Positions 24,838 to 33,006 are shown, numbered from the stretch's first letter. The stretch: DNA of 64,000 nucleotides from Chryseobacterium sp. 52 (GCF_002754245.1 NZ_PEEX01000001.1:4196001-4260000), one strand, 5' to 3'. The notes: generated by a model not told the origin, from the letters alone. Numbers and translations are program-made.

Positions 24838-26985
24838 GTGTATATAAATAAAGAAGATTTAAACGAATTAGAGTTTCCGCAATTACTCGCGGAGATCTCT
24901 CCATTTGCGTATTCTCCGAAAACGAGAGAAAAAATTCTTCAACTTCGTCCCATGGAAATTGACGAGGCGGAGCTTTCACTGAAAAAAACGTCGGAATATC
25001 TTTCGAGTTTTGAAAGTTCAAATGCAATTCCATTCGATGAGTATGAAGATATCGAAAGTGAGCTGAAATTAATGCTGATCGAGAATTACCGTCTGGAAAA
25101 TACTGCTTTCATCAAAATAAAAACTTTAACTGAACAGATAGGAAAATTACAGAAATTTTTTCCAACCATGCCTGAAACCTTCCCTAATTTAATAGGCGAT
25201 GTCTCTGCACTGGAGTTTAAAAAAGAGATCATAGATAAGGTAGATAAGGTTTTCAACCGTTTTGGTGAAGTAAAAAGTGATGCCTCTCCTATTTTAAAAG
25301 AACTGAGAGCTGAGATTCAGCATGCTAAAAAAGCTATCCAGGAAAATTTCAACCGTGCGCTGTTCAATTATGGACAAAGTGACTTTCTGGATGATATCCG
25401 GGAAACGATTATTGAAGACCAAAGAGTTTTAGCGGTAAAATCCGGATTTAAGAAAAGAGTTGCAGGAAGAGTTTTAGGGCTCTCAAAGACCGGTTCTATT
25501 ACCTATATGCAGCCGGACAGTGTGGTAAAACATTACTTTAAGCTGCGTGAAAGTGAAGAGGAAGAGAAGAAAGAAATAGATAAGATCTTAAGAAAACTTA
25601 CGGCTGAACTGGCCGAATTTCAACCTCAGCTCTGGAAATATCAGATGTATATTTTTGATCTTGACCTTACAAGGGCCAAAGGAAAATTTGCTGAACAGGT
25701 GAATGGAATTCTTCCAAAGATCAACCGTCACAGAACACTGAAACTGAAAGATGCATTCCATCCTTTGCTATGGCTGAGAAATAAAGTAGAAAACAAGACT
25801 ATCTTCCCACAGACTCTGGCATTAACGGATCACAACAGAATTATCTGTATTTCCGGGCCCAATGCAGGAGGAAAATCCATCACCCTGAAAACAGTCGGAC
25901 TGCTTCAGCTGATGATACAAAGCGGAATTCTGGTGCCTGTACATCCAAGATCTGAAATGTTCTTTTTTGAAAAGATAATGACGGATATCGGAGACAACCA
26001 GTCCATCGAGAATCATCTTTCTACCTATTCATCAAGGCTTAAGAAAATGGCCGGGATTATCCGTGAGGCTGATGCCAATACATTGCTTCTTATCGATGAA
26101 TTCGGGACCGGTTCTGATCCTGAGCTCGGTGGTGCCCTGGCAGAAAGTTTCATGGAGTATTTCTATGATAAAAAGAGTTTTGCCATTATTACTACGCATT
26201 ATACGAATATCAAACTTGTAATAGAGGAGCTTCCACATGCTGAAAATGCAGCAATGCTTTTTGATGAAGAAACTCTGGAACCGATGTACAAACTGGAAGT
26301 AGGACAGGCAGGTAGCTCGTTCACCTTTGAAGTAGCAGAGAAGAACAGAATCCCAAGATTCATTATTCATGCTGCGAAAAAGAAGGTGGAACATGATATT
26401 GTCAATCTTGATAAAACCATTGTAAAGCTTCAGCAGGAAAAATTTGAGGTTGAAAAACTAAAAACTGATCTGGCAGAGAGAAAGGAATCTGTGGAAGATA
26501 AACGTGATAATCTCCAGAAACTGAATGAGCAGCTTCAACAAAAACTGTTCAATTTCCAAAAATTGTATGAGGACGAACACCGCAAGCTTCAGTTTGGAAA
26601 TAAAATTGAAACGTTCATCGACAGCTATGTAAAAGGGAAATCGAGAAAAGATGTTGTGAAGGATTTTGTGAAGATTCTGGAACAGGAAAAGTTCAGAAAA
26701 GTTGGTGCAGATAAAGATGAAAGCAAGCGTCTTCAGGTGGTGAAAAGGAAGATCACTCAGCAACTGAAAAAAGAGGATGTTATTGAAAAAATCACGGAGA
26801 CCAACGAAAAGATAGAGGAAAAGCGTAAAAGTGACCGTGCTGTCTGGATGAAAATCGGGCAACGTGTCCGTATTCCCGGAAGTACGAGTGTGGGAACCAT
26901 CGAGAAAATTTCCAAAAGCAAAGTGATTGTGAACTATGGGACTTTCAAGACAACGATTAATGCGGATGAACTGGAAAGAATTTAA
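24838..26985 (+). CDS. MutS2-like ATPase without Smr domain
   Basis: The 715-residue protein has the MutS2 core: a helical/coiled N-terminal region, Walker A GPNAGGKS (about 340), LLLIDEFGTGSDPELGG (Walker B, about 418-434) and TTHYTNIK after it, then a long coiled coil (about 510-600). It ends in a small KOW-like domain (IGQRVRIPGSTSVGTIEKI). The Smr nuclease domain found at the end of Bacillus MutS2 is absent. MutS2 proteins act on recombination intermediates or collided ribosomes rather than in mismatch repair. The start is GTG, chosen because homology begins at once. Confidence 0.9.
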   Translation: MYINKEDLNELEFPQLLAEISPFAYSPKTREKILQLRPMEIDEAELSLKKTSEYLSSFESSNAIPFDEYEDIESELKLMLIENYRLENTAFIKIKTLTEQIGKLQKFFPTMPETFPNLIGDVSALEFKKEIIDKVDKVFNRFGEVKSDASPILKELRAEIQHAKKAIQENFNRALFNYGQSDFLDDIRETIIEDQRVLAVKSGFKKRVAGRVLGLSKTGSITYMQPDSVVKHYFKLRESEEEEKKEIDKILRKLTAELAEFQPQLWKYQMYIFDLDLTRAKGKFAEQVNGILPKINRHRTLKLKDAFHPLLWLRNKVENKTIFPQTLALTDHNRIICISGPNAGGKSITLKTVGLLQLMIQSGILVPVHPRSEMFFFEKIMTDIGDNQSIENHLSTYSSRLKKMAGIIREADANTLLLIDEFGTGSDPELGGALAESFMEYFYDKKSFAIITTHYTNIKLVIEELPHAENAAMLFDEETLEPMYKLEVGQAGSSFTFEVAEKNRIPRFIIHAAKKKVEHDIVNLDKTIVKLQQEKFEVEKLKTDLAERKESVEDKRDNLQKLNEQLQQKLFNFQKLYEDEHRKLQFGNKIETFIDSYVKGKSRKDVVKDFVKILEQEKFRKVGADKDESKRLQVVKRKITQQLKKEDVIEKITETNEKIEEKRKSDRAVWMKIGQRVRIPGSTSVGTIEKISKSKVIVNYGTFKTTINADELERI

Positions 26986-27060
26986 TGTAAAACTGAAATA
27001 AAATATGATCTATATTTAGTTTCCATTTATGTTTAAATATAAATACATACCACTTTATAC

Positions 27061-27095
27061 AAAAAACAGAGATTCTCAGATCTCTGTTTTTTTTG
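27061..27095. terminator. Terminator after the MutS2-like gene
   Basis: ACAGAGAT and ATCTCTGT form an 8-bp stem (27067-27088) extended by A and T runs on the two sides, ending in eight T residues on the + strand. It can work in both directions: for the mutS2-like gene and for the remnant ORF at 27148. Confidence 0.8.
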
Positions 27096-27147
27096 TAATT
27101 AAATCTATATCCTAAAGTCTTCGACTCATTGAAAAAAGATTCGCTGT

Positions 27148-27348
27148 TTATTTTTTGATGAATTTCAGTCGGGTAATATTTTCTTTATTATTCAACTGAA
27201 TAAAGTAGATTCCTTTAGCAAGACTATTAATGTCAACCTTATATCCGTCCGTTCTGCCTTCCTTTATTTTCTGACCTGAAACTGATCTCCAATGATCTCT
27301 GCATTCTTCTATACTTTCTAGTTTTCTAAACGGTGAAGTACAAATCAT
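27148..27348 (-). pseudogene. Remnant of a T9SS cargo protein (C-terminal sorting domain)
   Basis: The reverse strand encodes 66 residues ending SVSGQKIKEG ... VDINSLAKGIYFIQL ... RLKFIKK, the typical type A C-terminal sorting domain of type IX secretion cargo. No cargo domain precedes it: the frame opens with an unrelated 20 residues and no signal peptide. Without a signal peptide it cannot enter the secretion route, so it is read as the 3' remnant of a deleted gene. Confidence 0.7.
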
Positions 27349-27424
27349 AAAAGCTTTTCACGGGATATTATTAATTTTAATCAAATACCATTAGATTTTA
27401 CTGATCAAAAAAGCATTTAATTTA

Positions 27425-27432
27425 TATATTTG
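27425..27432 (+). promoter_or_regulatory. -7 promoter box of the secreted-protein gene
   Basis: TATATTTG matches TAnnTTTG and lies 22 bases before the ATG at 27455. A matching -33 TTG was not found. Confidence 0.45.
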
Positions 27433-27454
27433 AGGGATCAAAAAATTTCATAAA

Positions 27455-28252
27455 ATGATTTCCGTAAACAGAGCATTGTACGTATCCGCTTTCAGTCTAT
27501 TTTCCTTAGCATTTGTAAAAGGGCAGAATAAAGTTCCTTTTGGTGTTGTAAAAGCTGAAGAAGGCTACGCCAATGTACGTGTACACAAGGATAACTACCG
27601 GAAAATTGTAGACAAAATCAGAATGCGTAAAGGGGATGTGTTTGTTTATGTAAAGCCTGCTCCGGGAGAAACTGAATGGATATGGATCAAATATCCTGAA
27701 AAGCAGGACGAAGAAAAACCTTTTGTGAGATATGAAAATCTTGAGAAGGAAGGCATGGTGAATAAAGAGCGTGTTGCTTTTATCGACCAACTTCCACCGT
27801 TTACACCTTCTAAATCCAAGAACGGGAAATCACTCATTTTCACAGACAACAGTAATCCCAAGATACCTACTTCCCAAAGAACCAAGGTCGTTATTGATGT
27901 TTATCCATCCAATGCCAGCTACAGAAAGCAGGAGAAAGATACGGACGGAAAAATCCTTACCATAGACAAAATAAAGCCCTGGGGAATCAAGGATGCACTT
28001 CCTGAAGGCATGACTGAAATCAAGTCAATCAGGGTTCAGCAGCCGGGAAGAGGCTCTGTTTTCGTAAGGGAAGCTATTAAAAATATGTTCCAGCCAACCA
28101 TGGATTTCAGCAATGTAGGAGTAACAGCTCTTGACAATGATCACATCTATCTTTATATGATTAATGGGTCCGGTGAAAACAGATATGTCACACTTTGGGC
28201 CATCAAGGAAGGAAGGGTAATGAGCCAGATTATTTACAATAGTCCGGAATAA
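27455..28252 (+). CDS. Secreted protein of unknown function
   Basis: The 265-residue protein starts with a signal peptide (about residues 1-23, ending VKGQ). The mature part begins FGVVKAEEGYANVRVHKDNYRKIVDKIRM, which resembles the start of bacterial SH3-type modules, and has a KYPEKQDEEKPFVRYENLEKEGMVNKERV stretch (each broken here). The C-terminal half is beta-rich. I do not recognise a named family. It has its own promoter box and is followed by the riboswitch region, so it is probably monocistronic. Confidence 0.75.
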   Translation: MISVNRALYVSAFSLFSLAFVKGQNKVPFGVVKAEEGYANVRVHKDNYRKIVDKIRMRKGDVFVYVKPAPGETEWIWIKYPEKQDEEKPFVRYENLEKEGMVNKERVAFIDQLPPFTPSKSKNGKSLIFTDNSNPKIPTSQRTKVVIDVYPSNASYRKQEKDTDGKILTIDKIKPWGIKDALPEGMTEIKSIRVQQPGRGSVFVREAIKNMFQPTMDFSNVGVTALDNDHIYLYMINGSGENRYVTLWAIKEGRVMSQIIYNSPE

Positions 28253-28285
28253 TTGCCGTTTTTCTCTGTAATATTCTTATTTTTG
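28253..28285 (+). promoter_or_regulatory. Promoter of the cobalamin riboswitch transcript
   Basis: TTG at 28253-28255 and TATTTTTG at 28278-28285 match the -33 and -7 elements of Bacteroidota promoters with 22 bases between them. The start of transcription would be near 28291, just ahead of the riboswitch. Confidence 0.6.
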
Positions 28286-28305
28286 CACTGAAAAAGTTTA
28301 ACGCT

Positions 28306-28473
28306 TATTCATCACAGAAACTGGTTCTGCTTACCGCAGATTAAAAGGGAACCGTGTGAAAATCACGGACTGTCGCGCAACTGTAAGTAACTGAAGTCTT
28401 TATCAAGAATCCACTGTGCAGGGCACGGGAAGGAGATAAAAGATGTTACAAGTCAGGAGACCTGCCTATTTCT
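28306..28473 (+). promoter_or_regulatory. Cobalamin (vitamin B12) riboswitch
   Basis: The conserved blocks occur in order: AAAAGGGAACCGTGTGAAAA (28343-28362), TCACGGACTG, CGCGCAACTGTAAGT (28375-28388), GCACGGGAAGG and finally AGTCAGGAGACCTGCC (28451-28466), the part that pairs with the L5 loop. This is the B12-box architecture of the cobalamin riboswitch class. A hairpin (CAGGAAT / ATTCCTG, 28525-28545) follows and may be the expression platform. The gene downstream is a thioesterase, not the usual TonB receptor. Confidence 0.9.
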
Positions 28474-28524
28474 TTAAACAAGAAACTTTCGCGATTTGAA
28501 GTTTATTGATCTGATGGACTGCTT

Positions 28525-28545
28525 CAGGAATTCCTATGATTCCTG
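28525..28545 (+). promoter_or_regulatory. Possible expression-platform hairpin after the riboswitch
   Basis: CAGGAAT (28525-28531) pairs with ATTCCTG (28539-28545) around a 7-base loop. It lies about 55 bases before the thioesterase ATG. A 29-codon frame (28514-28603) ends in an ATGA overlap with that ATG; it has no other coding signs and is not called. Confidence 0.35.
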
Positions 28546-28599
28546 TCATTGTTCTGTTATTTTGATAGTCTTTCATTTCGCATTAATTAATAATGAATT

Positions 28600-28983
28600 A
28601 TGACTACAGAAGAAAGAATTGCAGCATCCGAAACCAGAATTTTTAAAGCGGTTTTCCCCAACACTACCAACCACTATGACACTCTTTTCGGAGGTACAGC
28701 TATGCAGCTGATGGATGAAGTAGCTTTTATCACCGCAACCCGTTTTGCAAGAAAAAGAGTGGTAACCGTAAGCAGTGATAAAATTGATTTTAAAAAACCA
28801 ATCCCTGCAGGAACTATTGTAGAATTGATCGGGAAGGTTTCCTATGTTGGAAAAACCAGTATGAAGGTCAATGTAGAGATCTACACCGAGCAAATGTACT
28901 CTTATGAAAGAGAAAGAGCTATAGTAGGTGATTTTACTTTTGTGGCTATCGACGAAGCGAAGAAGCCAATCAGAATACTATAA
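28600..28983 (+). CDS. Acyl-CoA thioesterase, hotdog fold (YciA/BACH type)
   Basis: The 127-residue enzyme hydrolyses acyl-CoA. TRIFKAVFPNTTNHYDTLFGGTAMQLMDEVAFI (about 12-44, broken here) carries the N-x-x-x-x-L-F-G-G catalytic block of the YciA / brain acyl-CoA hydrolase group, and VTVSSDKIDFKKPIPAGTIVELIGKV is the second half of the hotdog. Length is typical. It is the only gene downstream of a cobalamin riboswitch before a strong hairpin, so it may be B12-repressed, which would be unusual. Confidence 0.9.
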   Translation: MTTEERIAASETRIFKAVFPNTTNHYDTLFGGTAMQLMDEVAFITATRFARKRVVTVSSDKIDFKKPIPAGTIVELIGKVSYVGKTSMKVNVEIYTEQMYSYERERAIVGDFTFVAIDEAKKPIRIL

Positions 28984-28986
28984 ATG

Positions 28987-29025
28987 AAATAGTTTCGGGC
29001 GGCCTGCGGCCGCCCGAAACTATTT
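28987..29025. terminator. Perfect 18-bp GC-rich hairpin after the thioesterase gene
   Basis: AAATAGTTTCGGGCGGCC (28987-29004) and its exact reverse complement (29008-29025) flank a 3-base loop TGC. The GC content is well above the neighbourhood. There is no T run after it on the + strand, so it is either an unusual terminator or a mobile palindromic element. Confidence 0.7.
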
Positions 29026-29128
29026 ACAAATAAAATTTTCATATCAGTACTACCCTTCCTTTTGTATTCAAACGCTTTTGTTTAAAATAAACACAGCTAT
29101 ACAAAAGTCTTTGTTTTACTTCCCAAAC

Positions 29129-29719
29129 CTATCTAAGCACCTTATCAGTATCCAGACTTCTGTTCAGTAACGTCTCAAAAGCTTCACCCATCTCATCTGA
29201 TGCTCTTGTAATAGCATTTTCCAACATATTTCTGATCTGTTTTTCAGTAACACCGGCTTCTGTCCAGCTTTTCCCTGAAGTATGTGAGTTCAGAATAAAG
29301 GGCATAATTCGGTCAATGGAACAGGCAAAAATAGCATCGGGGGTCTTTTCTTCCTCAAACTCAAGCCATAGCTCAAAAAACTCCGTGCGTAAAGGTTCAT
29401 CCAGGATTCCAAAGATCTTCTGTGCTGAAATCTTTTCTCTTTCAAATTTTCCTACCATTGCTTTTTCATCAAAAAGGAAAGTATCTCCCGCTTCGATTTC
29501 CACCAGATCATGAATGGAAAGCATTCTTATCACTCTTAAAAGATCAACATCTGCGCGATTTTTGGCGTATGGATATAGGATCTGTGCCAGAATAATGATC
29601 TGCCACGAATGTTCGGCAGTATTTTCTCTTCTGGAATCGTCCGCATTATAATTTCTTCTCTGTACATTTTTCAGGGCATCTGCTGCCAGGATAAAGTCAA
29701 TCTCCTTCTGTATCTTCAT
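29129..29719 (-). CDS. HD-domain hydrolase, YfbR-like 5'-nucleotidase
   Basis: The 196-residue protein has the metal-binding HD pattern: RRENTAEHSWQIIILAQIL (His near 37), SIHDLVEIEAGD (His-Asp near 69-70) and a further Asp in CSIDRIMPFIL (about 134). It fits the HD_3 / YfbR group, which removes phosphate from deoxynucleoside monophosphates. It is cytoplasmic. The gene lies 16 bases after the upstream secreted-protein gene, so co-transcription is possible. The substrate is inferred from family only. Confidence 0.85.
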   Translation of the reverse strand: MKIQKEIDFILAADALKNVQRRNYNADDSRRENTAEHSWQIIILAQILYPYAKNRADVDLLRVIRMLSIHDLVEIEAGDTFLFDEKAMVGKFEREKISAQKIFGILDEPLRTEFFELWLEFEEEKTPDAIFACSIDRIMPFILNSHTSGKSWTEAGVTEKQIRNMLENAITRASDEMGEAFETLLNRSLDTDKVLR

Positions 29720-29735
29720 TTTCTTATTTATTATA

Positions 29736-30419
29736 CTAATATTTAGATGATTTTTTAACCACCCATTTGTTTTTGATTTTCTCTCTTATCGTCACCTTTG
29801 GAGTGTCTTCGCTCAAATCTCCAATCTTTTCGTACACCAGTTCTATTCCTTTATTAGGGATCACCTGATATTCATAAGTATAGTGTAAGGAAGCTCCTGA
29901 TCTTGCGAAAGTAATTAATCGTTTACGTTTATAATCTACATCAAACATCCCCTGATATCCGGTCGCCAGTTCGGTAAGCTCTTTACTCAGGACAAATTGA
30001 TTTCTGGTTGAGTTAAAGACATACACATCATAGGAACCACTTCCATAATTCCCGCCATTCCCGTTTCTTAAAGCAACATCTTCTGTTCCGTCAAAATTGA
30101 AGTCACCGAACACTACAGGACTGTCGTAGGTCATCCCGGAAGTAAGCGGCATTATATTTACTTTCGAAGGTTTAAAATCTTCTTTAAAAGACAAAACAAG
30201 ATCCTCTGAAGTCAATGTCTGTATTTTCTGCCCGTTTTTATTAAACAGAACTACATCTGCCTTATGTCTGCATTGGTTAGCCAGGCATTCTTCAATCGTA
30301 ACTTCTGTATTGTATTTTTTGGAGGCGTCTTCAATTTGAAAACGGTATTGCCCGAAACATAAAGGTCCCAACAACATCAGTGCGGATAAAGTCCGGTAAA
30401 ATATGGATGTATTTGTCAT
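29736..30419 (-). CDS. Secreted XAC2610-like protein
   Basis: From the ATG at 30417-30419 the protein is 227 residues with a signal peptide (SALMLLGPLCFGQ, ending about residue 23). VFGDFNFDGTEDVALRNGNGGNYGSGSYDVYVFN (about 102-135, broken here) is the Asp/Gly-rich block of XAC2610-related proteins, resembling FG-GAP/EF-hand calcium loops. The frame continues 21 codons upstream, but that extension has no signal-peptide character. Function unknown; it is probably periplasmic or surface-located. Confidence 0.8.
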   Translation of the reverse strand: MTNTSIFYRTLSALMLLGPLCFGQYRFQIEDASKKYNTEVTIEECLANQCRHKADVVLFNKNGQKIQTLTSEDLVLSFKEDFKPSKVNIMPLTSGMTYDSPVVFGDFNFDGTEDVALRNGNGGNYGSGSYDVYVFNSTRNQFVLSKELTELATGYQGMFDVDYKRKRLITFARSGASLHYTYEYQVIPNKGIELVYEKIGDLSEDTPKVTIREKIKNKWVVKKSSKY

Positions 30420-30604
30420 TTGGTATGAATATTTATTAGGTATTTCAAAAAATTCAGAACAAAAATACGAATCATGGGTCACAATATGAAGATTTTCTGC
30501 CTTATTTTAAACTAATTTAATCCTCAGTAAATTCTCAATTAAAATTTATATTACTGAAAATCAATTGATTAAATTATTTATTTTAAAAATTTCACTACTT
30601 TGTA

Positions 30605-30636
30605 TTGCATATTACCATTTTATTTACATATCTTTG
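30605..30636 (+). promoter_or_regulatory. Promoter of the PadR / PspC operon
   Basis: TTG (30605-30607) and TATCTTTG (30629-30636) match the -33 and -7 elements with 21 bases between them. The leader to the ATG at 30715 would be about 70 bases, long enough for an operator of the PadR protein itself. Confidence 0.65.
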
Positions 30637-30714
30637 TAATGTAAAATCGGAATAAGTTCAACTAGCTAGGAACATTATTCTGAAAATATAACTAATTAAC
30701 AAAACTTATTAAAG

Positions 30715-31044
30715 ATGAATACTGAAAATACCAAAGCGCAAATGCGCAAAGGAATTCTGGAATTCTGTATTTTAAGTCTCATCAATCACCGTGAAATGTA
30801 TGTTTCCGACCTTATCGATGAACTTAAAAAAGGAAAACTGGATGTAGTGGAAGGAACCCTCTATCCTCTCCTTACAAGACTGAAAAATGGCGAGTTCCTT
30901 TCCTACAGATGGGAAGAATCTACCGGAGGACCTCCAAGAAAGTATTACCAGATTACAGAAAAAGGAAAACTTTTCTTGAATGAACTTCAAAATACATGGG
31001 CTGAACTGACAGCGTCAGTAAACCAAATCACTCAAAAAATTTAA
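30715..31044 (+). CDS. PadR-family transcriptional regulator
   Basis: The 109-residue protein is a single winged-helix domain: MRKGILEFCILSLINHREMYVSDLIDEL, then VVEGTLYPLLTRLKNGEFLSYRWEES and GGPPRKYYQITEKGK (each broken here), the PadR hallmarks. Such proteins bind DNA as dimers and often control the gene next to them. The PspC-domain gene follows after 11 bases, so the pair forms an operon. Autoregulation at the promoter at 30605-30636 is likely but not shown. Confidence 0.93.
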   Translation: MNTENTKAQMRKGILEFCILSLINHREMYVSDLIDELKKGKLDVVEGTLYPLLTRLKNGEFLSYRWEESTGGPPRKYYQITEKGKLFLNELQNTWAELTASVNQITQKI

Positions 31045-31055
31045 AAAACAAAGCT

Positions 31056-32771
31056 ATGAACAAGACACTCTCAATAGGACTCGCAGGTTTTTCTTTCACT
31101 ATAGAAGAACACGCATATATAAAGCTCAGTGATTATCTGAATGCTCTTAGAAGCTCACTGGATGCTTCAGAGGAGGAGGAGGTAATGCATGATATAGAAA
31201 TAAGAATGGTAGAGATCTTCAGAGATTCTTTAGATAAACGTGAAGTGATCAACGATACAGATGTAGAAAAAGTAATCGCACAGATCGGGACTCCTGAAAA
31301 GATTGAAGAACAGGAAGAAGCCTACTTTTCTGAGAAAAATAACAAAAAAACACACCAGTCCGGAACAGAATATACAGATAAAAAACAGCTGTTCCGTGAT
31401 CCGGAAAGACAAAAAATCGCAGGGGTATGTGCAGGTCTTGCTCATTATGTAGGAATGGATACCACTGCTATGAGAGCCATTTGGGTAATTATATTCCTTA
31501 TCATGATTCCGGCTGCCGGAAGTGCTGTAGTGGTTATCTTTTTATACCTTATTCTATGGATCGTTTTGCCAAAAGCACAAACTGCAACCGATTTTTTGAA
31601 AATGAAGGGAAAGCCTATGAACTTCGACAATCTTAAAAATGAGTCTAATAAACTGGTTCAGTTTGCTAACGAATCTACTCAGAGAGTCGGGGAAATGTAC
31701 CATGAAACCAAGCCTTACATTGACAATGCAGGCAGCGGAGTATGGAATCTCCTGAAATACTTTGTAGGAGCAATCTTCGTACTCATGGCTATAGGAAGTA
31801 TCGTTGGTATATTTGTGATCTTAGGATTATTCGGTTTGGATGCTGATTTCCCTGGCGCCAACGAAATGAAATTCTATATGGATGAAAACGGCCTGGATAA
31901 AGTATTGGTAGCAATAATGGTTATCGGAAGCTTAATTCCTGCAATCATCTTCAGTTTATTAAGCATCAGAATATTTTCTCCAAAAACTAAACTTAGAAAT
32001 ATCGGATGGGTAATCGGAGGACTGTTTCTTTTACTGATCGGACTTGGGACTTATTTCGGAGTTAGCATGGCTAAGAAAAACCTGATCTATAAAGGAAGTA
32101 AGGAAGACACAGAAAACATTGCCATCAACACCACATCGGATACACTGTATGTAGATTTAAAGCAGGTGAACATCCCTCAGAATTTCACAGCATACGATGA
32201 TGATATTTATTCTGATAAAAAAACAGTTTACAAAGAAGATTATATCTCTATAGACGTAACGAGAAAGCCTGAGGTAAAAACACCTTATCTGATCATTAAA
32301 AAAGAAGGAAACGGGTATAACGTTCCGGTTCAGATCAATGTTCCTGTAGAAATAATCGGCAACAAGGTAATGCTTCCTAATTACATCAAGTATCCGTATG
32401 AGCACAGATTCAGACATTACAGAGTAGATTATGAACTGGTAATCCCTCAAAACACAGTAGTAATTCCATTGAAAAAAGACAAAATGGATTTTGACGGAGA
32501 TCTGAATGGAGATGGTATTAATGATGACGATCAGGACCGTAATGAAAATGGAGAAATCAAAATTGAAAAAAATAAGATTTCTATCAACGGCTCCACGATT
32601 GAGTACAACTCTGACGATAAAGACAGTATTATCATCAATGGGAAAAAGGTTCCAAACTCCCATGCCGATAAAGTAATTGATTCTATGAAGTCTACCATCA
32701 AAAAAATGAACAAAAATGTAGACATCAAAATCAAAGACGGAAAAGACGAAATTTCTATACAAACTAAATAA
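31056..32771 (+). CDS. PspC-domain envelope-stress membrane protein
   Basis: The 571-residue protein begins with an N-terminal acidic helical region (about 1-95), then the PspC domain (KQLFRDPERQKIAGVCAGLAHYVGMD, about 107-132, broken here) with a membrane segment. Further membrane segments lie near 230-255, 275-295 and 310-330. The C-terminal half is extracytoplasmic, beta-rich, and holds a DGDLNGDGINDDDQDRNENG stretch (about 488-507) like a calcium-binding loop. PspC proteins respond to envelope stress; the PadR gene upstream probably controls it. Confidence 0.9.
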   Translation: MNKTLSIGLAGFSFTIEEHAYIKLSDYLNALRSSLDASEEEEVMHDIEIRMVEIFRDSLDKREVINDTDVEKVIAQIGTPEKIEEQEEAYFSEKNNKKTHQSGTEYTDKKQLFRDPERQKIAGVCAGLAHYVGMDTTAMRAIWVIIFLIMIPAAGSAVVVIFLYLILWIVLPKAQTATDFLKMKGKPMNFDNLKNESNKLVQFANESTQRVGEMYHETKPYIDNAGSGVWNLLKYFVGAIFVLMAIGSIVGIFVILGLFGLDADFPGANEMKFYMDENGLDKVLVAIMVIGSLIPAIIFSLLSIRIFSPKTKLRNIGWVIGGLFLLLIGLGTYFGVSMAKKNLIYKGSKEDTENIAINTTSDTLYVDLKQVNIPQNFTAYDDDIYSDKKTVYKEDYISIDVTRKPEVKTPYLIIKKEGNGYNVPVQINVPVEIIGNKVMLPNYIKYPYEHRFRHYRVDYELVIPQNTVVIPLKKDKMDFDGDLNGDGINDDDQDRNENGEIKIEKNKISINGSTIEYNSDDKDSIIINGKKVPNSHADKVIDSMKSTIKKMNKNVDIKIKDGKDEISIQTK

Positions 32772-32777
32772 TTAACT

Positions 32778-32842
32778 TCTGAGAGTGCAGGAAGTGTGAA
32801 TGGCAGACAACCGTTTGAAATTCACACTCTTCTTCTCTCAGA
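32778..32842 (+). terminator. Imperfect hairpin after the PspC gene
   Basis: TCTGAGAG ... GTGTGAAT (32778-32801) pairs imperfectly with ATTCACAC ... CTCTCAGA (32819-32842). It lies just after the stop codon at 32771. There is no T run, so its strength as a terminator is uncertain. Confidence 0.45.
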
Positions 32843-32943
32843 AAACAGAAAATATATCATTATTTAGTTCGCTATATTAAAAAAATGTTATAAATTCGTA
32901 TAGTTAAAAAAAATTAACCAAATCAATAAAAAACATCCTAACC

Positions 32944-33006
32944 ATGGTACAAGTTGCACTAGAAATTGTAATGAAGATCGCAGATTTAATCAGCGGTTTG
33001 TTTTAA
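32944..33006 (+). CDS. 20-residue amphipathic peptide ORF
   Basis: The ORF encodes MVQVALEIVMKIADLISGLF. Polar residues Q3, E7, K11, D14 and S17/G18 fall on one helix face and the rest are aliphatic, so the peptide should form an amphipathic helix at a membrane. It sits alone in a 310-base gap and is followed after 27 bases by an intrinsic terminator, as for a separate transcript. The ATG is preceded by the A-rich leader usual for this genome. No family is recognised. It may be real or a chance frame in a small RNA. Confidence 0.5.
   Translation: MVQVALEIVMKIADLISGLF

Noticed and set aside
28514..28603. 29-codon frame ending in an ATGA overlap with the thioesterase start
   Set aside because: It overlaps the probable riboswitch platform hairpin, has an odd composition (many C, H, F) and shows no other coding sign. 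A leader-peptide role cannot be excluded.
32157..32762. 201-codon frame on the reverse strand opposite the PspC gene
   Set aside because: It mirrors a clear PspC-domain gene, has no family-like motif and a composition (I, F, V runs) typical of antisense frames.
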